From Zelonia costaricensis (taxonomy: Eukaryota > Euglenozoa > Kinetoplastea > Trypanosomatida > Trypanosomatidae), in contig JASAOO010003515.1 in assembly GCA_030849075.1 (NCBI GenBank), forward strand, positions 1 to 64,000: a stretch of DNA of 64,000 bases, in the 5' to 3' direction. How positions within the stretch are numbered: the stretch's first letter is position 1; every line of letters starts with the position of its first letter. A program made the translations under genes and the position numbers. The notes beneath the pieces are model-generated. The model was not told the DNA's origin and did no database searches. It saw only the letters and a list, made by a program, of their open reading frames with translations. This document shows positions 58,432-64,000 of this stretch, in pieces.

Positions 58432-59549
58432 TTCCCTGTGCGGTCTGCAGCCCTGCTGCGGCGTGAGAGGGACACAGTGTGGCAGAATCGCGTGGTCGAG
58501 CTCCTTCCAGTCCGTGAGGATATGGAGCTCGTGCGTGTGTGTGTATGTGTGTAATGTAAAGAAGGCTTGATCGAGGTGCTGCACACTGGTGTGGCGCGCA
58601 AAGGGATGAGAGCGGAATGGAGGCAGAAGGGGGGAGGGAGAGGATGCGGCGGGGAGAGGGGAGGGGGTAGGGGAAGGTGCGGGTAGAGCCTCGCGGCCGT
58701 CTCGCGCTGCGGCCTCACAGCCCACGGCTTCAGGGAGCAAGAGAAGCGGGGCGCAAGGCAGTGACGAGCCCAAAGCGAACGCCCTCGAGCTGCGACAACA
58801 GGCAGAGGGCTGCGGAACAGCTGCAGCATCATTCAAAAGACAAGCGCGCTGTGCGTCTGTGTGTGTTTGGCTGCATGCGACTCACGCACGCTGGCGGTGG
58901 CACCACGGGTTTGTTTATCTAGATGTGTGGGGTGTGCGTGTCCCTCCGCAACGCCGCCTCTTTTGCTCTCTGTTCCACCCGTGTTCTGCATGTGTGTGTG
59001 TGTGTGTGTGTGTGAGGTACTGCCATCTGGGGAGCGGGTGAGCGGCTGACGAGGGGAAGCGGGGGAGGGGGGGAGGGGGGCCGCGGTGCGCGAAGTGGGG
59101 GAAGGCGAGGAGAGGGAGAAAGGCATCGCGGCGTCTGGACGAACAGCGGCGCGGGCGGGGGGAGGGGGGGATGAGGCGAGGTCCACGGGGAGGTCCAGGG
59201 GGGCGGGGCGACATGCAGGGGAGGGGGAGGGTGCAAGAAGATGCCACCCGCAGTACACACGAAAAGAACGGCAGACAGACAGACTGAATGCGCGGGTCAC
59301 CTTCTCCTTCCGTGGAGCACCTCAGGGCAAACGACGGGAGCGGGCAAGCTCACCACGTGGATCGACAACCGATGGGCGGCCGTCGAAGAGATGGGTGGGG
59401 AGGGCCGTCCATGAACGCCACCTCGAGGCGGCCGGTGACGCCCCCGGGGACCACCTCACGGCCCGGCCAACCATTTGTAGCCCCCGAGCTGTCCCTTCGT
59501 GACTCCCTTTCCTCGTTGCCAACGTCCCTGAAGCCCCCTGCGCCTTCTC
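58432..59549. other. Spacer between CLC and lipase genes
   Basis: A TG repeat (58991-59014) and several G-rich tracts (58620-58675, 59060-59085, 59155-59170). No gene is supported. Confidence 0.7.
58991..59014. repeat. (TG)n microsatellite
   Basis: Twelve TG units in the CLC/lipase spacer. Confidence 0.95.
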
Positions 59550-62135
59550 CTACGCAACCTTGTTCGACTCTGCCTTCGGCGCAGCAGGTGGGCTCTCCGC
59601 CCCGCTGCAGGTGCGCGACGCGGCGGCGGTGTCGCACATGGCCTGCCACTTCGCCTCGTACCGCCGCAGCAGCTCATTCAGGCTGCGCAGGTACAGCGAG
59701 GGGAAGTGGTGCACGGCGGCCTCTGGCGTCAGCACCACCTGGTCCCGCACCCCAGTGGCGGTCACGGGTACTGCCAGGAGGTGGCGGCGCCGCGTGCCGG
59801 CCGTCATGTTGTACAGCGAGCCAGGGATCGCAAGGACGGGCACCGACTTATCAGAGACAGCGACGACGTTGGCGACGTCCACAGTGGACTCCGCCGCGGC
59901 GGCCTCGGCGCTGTCGATCAGCGTGTCGGGCGAGGGGCGGGCGTACTGCTGCACGCAGGCGTCCTGCAGGGCGCGGACCTGCAGACGAGAAATGAGGTCC
60001 ATGCCGTTGCTGAAGGCGACGAGGCGGCTGCCCGTGCGCTGCTCCTCCTGCTGCAGCCACGCGTTCAGCAGCGGCACCACCCGCCGCTCCACCACCGGCG
60101 CGGCGCCGAACGTGTACGTCGTGGTGCGCGTGAAGGGCACGCGCGGGGCCGTGGCCGCCGGCGTCGCAGCGACGCTCTCTTCCGTAACGCGCTGCCCGGC
60201 AGCCGGCTTGGACGGCGGCGCGTCTGTCATGGCCGACGGCGGCGACAGCGGCGCGGCCGGCGCGCAGGCGAGCGGCTTCGTGCGGCGCATCAGCGACGTT
60301 GACGAGTGCAGGGTGGCGCGCCACGGGCCGCAGTACAGGAGGTGGAAGAGGGAGGCCTGGATGCCACCGAGGGAGTGGCCGGTGATGCAGAGCTGATAGC
60401 TCGCGTACTGCGCGTGCACCGCCCGCAGTACGGGCAGCAGCTGCGCCCCCGCCTCCACCACCGACTCGTAGAACCCCAGCGGGATGGCGGTGCACAGGCG
60501 GTGCGGGGTGCCCGCGGCGCTGTCGTCCGCCTCCGCCGCCGTGGTGTGCTCGAGCACGACGTTCGCGTACCCCTCCGTCACATCAACGACGATGTCGGCG
60601 GGCGTCATGGAGCCGCGAAACGTCAGCACGACGCGGCTGGCGGCGTGATCGAGGAAGAGGGCCCAGCAGGACTGCCCCACGCGCAGGGAGTACCGGCCAG
60701 CGACGCACTCCAGCAGCGCGTCCGGCTCCTCGCCCTGCAGCATACGCCGCATCGACTCCAGCTGCTCCTCCGAGTTGGCGCAGACGTAGCGGCGGTGCGG
60801 CTCCGCCATCAGCTTGGCCAGCTCCTGCAGGCTGGAGAAGTAGTTCAGCTCAAACGGCAGCCCGTACGCGGCGATGGCGTAGCGGCCCAGGTAGGACGCC
60901 GTGGCCAACGTGTCCAGCTTTCCCTTGATGATGGCCTGCTCTGCCGGCGCCAGCGTCAGCTGCGACGGCGCGCCGTCTGCTGCCGTCGCGGCGGTGGTGC
61001 CCGTCGCAGCGGCAGTGCTCAGCTGCATCTGCCGCTCGCGGATGCGGCGCGACTCCTGCCGCACCCACATTCGGTACGTCTGCCGGCCCACGTCGCTGTT
61101 CTGCGTGGCCTGCGACGCGTAGTGGGAGACGTCGCGCTTCCGCAGCCCGCAGCGGGTCATCTGCGCCTGCACCTCGCGTGCAATCCGCTTCGTCAGCGCC
61201 GACCACGACGGCCGGCCAAACACCTCGACGTGGAAGGGATCAAGGTGGCGCAGCTCGGCCACGTCGGCGTCCTCCATGGCGGTGTTGGCAATGTCGGTCG
61301 AGATGGCGTGGCCAAAGCGCTCGTCCAACGACGGCGACGACGCCACCGCCGCGCTGCTGCCGCCGCTGCCACCCGCCTCGTCCTCCTCTTCCTCGTTCCA
61401 CTCCGCTGACGACATCGTGCTGCTGCCGGTGGGGTGCGCCGCATTGCCGGGTGTCCCCGGCTTCTTCGCGACCGGGCCCCCAGCTGTCAACCCGGCCCCA
61501 CCTCCGCTACACGCCGCACCACCGCCGGGCGGGCGGCCGTGGCTGCACATTGTTGCAGCACCCGCGCCCTCCTCGGAGGACGTGCAGGGAGGCTGCAGTC
61601 CGTCGCAGATGTCGCAGCGGTAGCACGTCTCGGCTGGCTTCGGGGACGGTGGTAGGGCAGCCGGTGTCGTCGCGTCTGACGGAGACTGCCGTGAGGTGCG
61701 GCGCCGCACAGCCCAGCGGCCGCGCAGCGAGGGCAGACCGCCGAAGGAGGACAGAAACGAAGCGGCCGTGGTGCTCGTGCTCGCGCTGCCGGCCTCGGTG
61801 GACGACGGTGCCTGCGCACTGCCTTGTCCGTCGCTGGACGGCGACGAAGACGACGACGCCGCCGCGCACGGAGAGGGCGTGGGGCAGGTGCTCGTGACAT
61901 AAATAGTCTCCAGCCCCACGGCGTGCGGCGTTGGCTCGTCATACGGGGAGCGGCGGGAGGAGCGGAGGGTGTAGAGCGGGTAGGCGCATGTGCAGACCCG
62001 GTCGCGCGGCGTGGGGGTGTGGGGGATGCGGTAGCGGTACAGCGGGCGGCACCACTCGTGGATCATGCCCAGCAGTCGCCCTTCCGAGCGCGGCACCTCC
62101 TTGGTGGCCGGTGCCATGCGGAGGTGGCGCAGCAT
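59550..62135 (-). CDS. Class 3 lipase, diacylglycerol-lipase-like
   Basis: An 861-residue protein with a lipase alpha/beta-hydrolase domain in its second half. Seen: the oxyanion-side segment VVLTFRGSMTPADIVVDVT (about 504-521), close to the R-G-T-x-S-x-x-D-x-x-x-D element of sn-1 diacylglycerol lipases; the nucleophile GHSLGG with Ser588; NGMDLISRL with Asp713 as acid; and VHHFPSLYLRSL with His809/His810 as base. A Ser/Pro/Ala-rich insertion separates the Ser and Asp parts. The N-terminal half is disordered except for a CYRCDIC pair-of-cysteines element that may bind a metal. No membrane helices are visible, unlike animal DAGL-alpha with four. It should hydrolyse an acyl ester of glycerolipids; substrate is inferred. 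The start at 62135 (MLRHLRM) follows an acceptor at 62170; MAPATK six codons later is possible. Confidence 0.87.
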   Translation of the reverse strand: MLRHLRMAPATKEVPRSEGRLLGMIHEWCRPLYRYRIPHTPTPRDRVCTCAYPLYTLRSSRRSPYDEPTPHAVGLETIYVTSTCPTPSPCAAASSSSSPSSDGQGSAQAPSSTEAGSASTSTTAASFLSSFGGLPSLRGRWAVRRRTSRQSPSDATTPAALPPSPKPAETCYRCDICDGLQPPCTSSEEGAGAATMCSHGRPPGGGAACSGGGAGLTAGGPVAKKPGTPGNAAHPTGSSTMSSAEWNEEEEDEAGGSGGSSAAVASSPSLDERFGHAISTDIANTAMEDADVAELRHLDPFHVEVFGRPSWSALTKRIAREVQAQMTRCGLRKRDVSHYASQATQNSDVGRQTYRMWVRQESRRIRERQMQLSTAAATGTTAATAADGAPSQLTLAPAEQAIIKGKLDTLATASYLGRYAIAAYGLPFELNYFSSLQELAKLMAEPHRRYVCANSEEQLESMRRMLQGEEPDALLECVAGRYSLRVGQSCWALFLDHAASRVVLTFRGSMTPADIVVDVTEGYANVVLEHTTAAEADDSAAGTPHRLCTAIPLGFYESVVEAGAQLLPVLRAVHAQYASYQLCITGHSLGGIQASLFHLLYCGPWRATLHSSTSLMRRTKPLACAPAAPLSPPSAMTDAPPSKPAAGQRVTEESVAATPAATAPRVPFTRTTTYTFGAAPVVERRVVPLLNAWLQQEEQRTGSRLVAFSNGMDLISRLQVRALQDACVQQYARPSPDTLIDSAEAAAAESTVDVANVVAVSDKSVPVLAIPGSLYNMTAGTRRRHLLAVPVTATGVRDQVVLTPEAAVHHFPSLYLRSLNELLRRYEAKWQAMCDTAAASRTCSGAESPPAAPKAESNKVA

Positions 62136-62169
62136 CGTCAGTAGAGAGGCACGCACCTGCCTTTGTGTG

Positions 62170-62210
62170 CTGCCGCGATAAAGGGCAAACAGGAAAGAGA
62201 GAGAGACGAG
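62170..62210 (-). promoter_or_regulatory. Proximal trans-splice acceptor for the lipase
   Basis: On the minus strand CTCTCTCTCTTTCCTGTTTGCCC is followed by TTTATCGCGGCAG ending at 62170, 35 nt before the start. Confidence 0.65.
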
Positions 62211-62451
62211 CGCACAGCCGGCTAACGGACGGCGCACACTCGAGCTCTGTGGTTGTGCGGGTGTGGGCGGCCTGGCTGGAGAGTGGGAAGAGGGGCAGAG
62301 GAGAAAGGAGAAGCGACGGCGCACCCCGCTCACTCTTCTCCGCCCCGAGGACGATGCACCCAGCTGAGCAAAGAGAAGAGCGACGAGCGCTCCGTGGTGC
62401 TGGGAGGGTGGCGAGGTTCTGGGGGAGGGCGGGGCGGGGGAAGGTGTGCAC

Positions 62452-62475
62452 CTAGAGAGAGAGAGAGAGAGAGAC
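62452..62475 (-). promoter_or_regulatory. Distal trans-splice acceptor for the lipase
   Basis: A perfect (TC)10 tract on the minus strand followed directly by TAG at 62452, about 317 nt before the start. It may be used as an alternative acceptor. Confidence 0.5.
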
Positions 62476-62865
62476 AGAGCTGCGAGTCCGTCACGCGAGC
62501 GCGGCGCACCAACAGGGCGATTATGCGTGAGAGGGCCAAAAGGGGCGTGCAGGGGGTGATGCAGGTGGTGGTGCCGTCGTGAATGTGAAAAGGCGGACAG
62601 AAAGCAGCGCTGTTCGCACCGGCAGCTCGGCCGCTTCTCATGGCGCTCCCTTCGGAGGTGATGGGGCGGGGAAGAGCGACATCGCAGAGAACGCCCGCTC
62701 AGTACTGACGGTAGTCACGCCGAGTGGGGCGTGTCCTGCGCCTCGCGACCGGTAAGACCCGGTGACGCACAGGCAGCACAAGGAAGAAGGAAGATCGTTG
62801 TTTTCCCTCTTCTTCTTTCGTTCACAGCAAATGCACGTGATAGGTAGCATGTATGCATGTATGCA

Positions 62866-62868
<3 letters not shown>

Positions 62869-62902
<34 letters not shown>
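62869..62902. repeat. (TG)n microsatellite
   Basis: About 16 TG units directly after a short ATGCATGT repeat. Confidence 0.95.
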
Positions 62903-62903
<1 letters not shown>

Positions 62904-62998
62904 TAGGTGCCTGGGTCGCGTTGGGCCGATGTCACGGTGAAGCGCGCGCGCGGCCACACGACGTCACTGCCGCCCCCGTGTACGCACGCCGCTGAGCT

Positions 62999-64000
62999 CT
63001 AGTAAAGGTCACTAATCGGGGCAATACAGACCTTCACGGTGTTCTCGCGCGCGAGCTTGTCTGTCCGCATCAGCTCCTTGCGTTGCAGGAAGGGGAAGAG
63101 CCCCCAGCCTTTGCCGGCGAACAGCGGCGTCCAGCCCGTCACGTGCCACTCCGTCCACGTCACCTCCGAGAAGGCGATGGCGCGGAAGTCGACCCGCATG
63201 TGGTGCTGCAGCGGAAACAAAAACAGACCGAGCCACTCCTCCTCGCCCAGCTCCGACGGCGGCACCACGGTGACTGACGCGTGCGGCCTGCCGCCCTCCG
63301 CGCCAAAGCCCAGGTCATCCGCTGTCGCGCGCGTGATGAGTGGCGAAACGCGCCCCTCCGCCGCGCCACCGCCGCTGCCCTCGTCGTCGAAGGCGCCACC
63401 GCCGTTCAGCGAAGTGGGCGCGGTCATGTGCGACGCCGCGGAGGCCACCGTGCCAACACCCACGCCAGCCGCCCCCGCAGTCAGCATCGGTGTCACCGGC
63501 GCGCTCGCGGCGTGCGTCCGGGAAGCGCGCGGCAGTGGGGCAATGCGGAGCTCCCACATGGCGCCGAGGAGGCGGAACGGGGTGGAGCAGACGGCCTTGG
63601 GCTGGCCAGGCGCGAAGTACGCCGTGGCGTTCTGCACGACCCAGATGTAGCCACGCTGGAGGTCCGTGAGGCAGCGGTGCAGCCGTCGGTCGCGGCGTGG
63701 CGACGGCCCCGCAGTCGCCGGAGGCGTTGTACCCCGCGCAGAGCCTGGCAAAGACAGGACGTCCCCCTCGCGGTGCTGCGACCGCGCGCGCAGCGGCGGG
63801 CTGTTCAGGAGCCGCCGCGACACAGCGCTGCCATCGCCGCTCCGTGGTGGCGTAGAGAGCACCGCCGAAGCCGCGGCCACGCCGGGCGATCGACTGCGCA
63901 CTCGCGTCGTGGCGGACGATGGGCGGCTGTGCGGGTCACCGCGGCGGCCGCTGGAAGGCACGAAGAGGGACGCGGCACCGCGCGGCGGCGACCCTTCACG
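62999..64000 (-). CDS. MATH/TRAF-like domain protein, 5' end outside the window
   Basis: The frame is open to the right edge, so 333 C-terminal residues are visible and the true start lies beyond 64000; a GTG at 63961 is not taken as the start. The visible part begins with Ser/Pro/Arg-rich disordered sequence (first ~115 residues), then a beta-rich region: RGYIWVVQNATAYF, FRLLGAMWELRIAPLP, an Ala/Gly-rich insertion, EWLGLFLFPLQHHMRVDFRAIAF, and a final EWHVTG, KGWGLFPFLQRKELM, NTVKVCIAPI. The last block matches the GWG-x-x-x-F-I-x-x-x-x-L ... D-x-L-x-I-x-V element ending MATH domains, which bind peptides from partner proteins. The large insertion between strands is typical of this genome's low-complexity inserts. 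The rest of the protein and any further domains are not visible. Confidence 0.7.
   Translation of the reverse strand, partial: REGSPPRGAASLFVPSSGRRGDPHSRPSSATTRVRSRSPGVAAASAVLSTPPRSGDGSAVSRRLLNSPPLRARSQHREGDVLSLPGSARGTTPPATAGPSPRRDRRLHRCLTDLQRGYIWVVQNATAYFAPGQPKAVCSTPFRLLGAMWELRIAPLPRASRTHAASAPVTPMLTAGAAGVGVGTVASAASHMTAPTSLNGGGAFDDEGSGGGAAEGRVSPLITRATADDLGFGAEGGRPHASVTVVPPSELGEEEWLGLFLFPLQHHMRVDFRAIAFSEVTWTEWHVTGWTPLFAGKGWGLFPFLQRKELMRTDKLARENTVKVCIAPISDLY

Larger units (their letters stand above)
62136..62998. other. Spacer between lipase and MATH genes
   Basis: Contains two candidate acceptors for the lipase, a GA repeat (62454-62474), a TG repeat (62869-62902) and an interrupted GTATGCAT repeat just before it. 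No gene is supported. Confidence 0.7.

Noticed and set aside
1..64000. Strand-switch region, CRISPR array, transposon or insertion sequence
   Set aside because: All supported genes share one strand, repeats are simple microsatellites without regular spacers, and no transposase or reverse transcriptase motif was found in any frame. SIDER-type remnants could not be judged by eye.

Overview
The window reads as nuclear DNA of a trypanosomatid protist of the Leishmania/Leptomonas/Crithidia kind. The evidence is very high GC, long Ala/Pro/Ser-rich low-complexity runs inside proteins, no introns, every convincing gene on the same (minus) strand at 0.6-2.5 kb spacing, and gene starts preceded by polypyrimidine tracts ending in AG (spliced-leader trans-splice acceptors) and by CA/TG microsatellites. 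This is one stretch of a polycistronic transcription unit read from high to low coordinates. I see no strand switch, tRNA, rRNA, CRISPR array or insertion sequence. The genus is inferred from style and not proven.

In the direction of transcription (right to left) the genes are: a MATH-domain protein cut by the right edge (62999-64000); a diacylglycerol-lipase-like class 3 lipase (59550-62135); a CLC chloride channel/exchanger with two CBS domains (55624-58431); a TruD/Pus7 tRNA pseudouridine synthase (52263-54950); a MYND zinc-finger protein (49455-51260); a secreted/type I membrane protein with an alpha/beta-hydrolase (S33/TAP-like) fold (45816-47627); a 2831-residue Dopey homologue (36043-44538); a ten-helix membrane protein with a PP1-docking-like motif (32933-35233); a FAM161-like cytoskeletal protein with a formin-like polyproline block (27897-30938); an unrecognised 751-residue protein (24713-26968); a 93-residue probably mitochondrial protein (23820-24101); a C2HC zinc-finger protein (19506-21554); an RNase PH-fold exosome subunit (16108-17046); an RRM RNA-binding protein (13282-15138); a TPR-like protein (10609-12594); a 74-residue acidic protein (9261-9485); a probably mitochondrial DEAD/H helicase (6278-8368); and a tandem pair of START-domain lipid-binding proteins (4760-5653 and 2470-3348).

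Neighbours in such units are co-transcribed but usually not functionally linked. No operon-like pathway is evident here apart from the START tandem duplication. Loose themes are membrane lipid traffic (START pair, Dopey, lipase, CLC) and RNA metabolism (helicase, RRM protein, exosome subunit, TruD). About a third of the window is non-coding: UTRs and spacers rich in GA, G and CA/TG runs. Start codons were chosen as the first ATG after a plausible trans-splice acceptor; several longer open frames begin at GTG/TTG or run into UTR and were trimmed.
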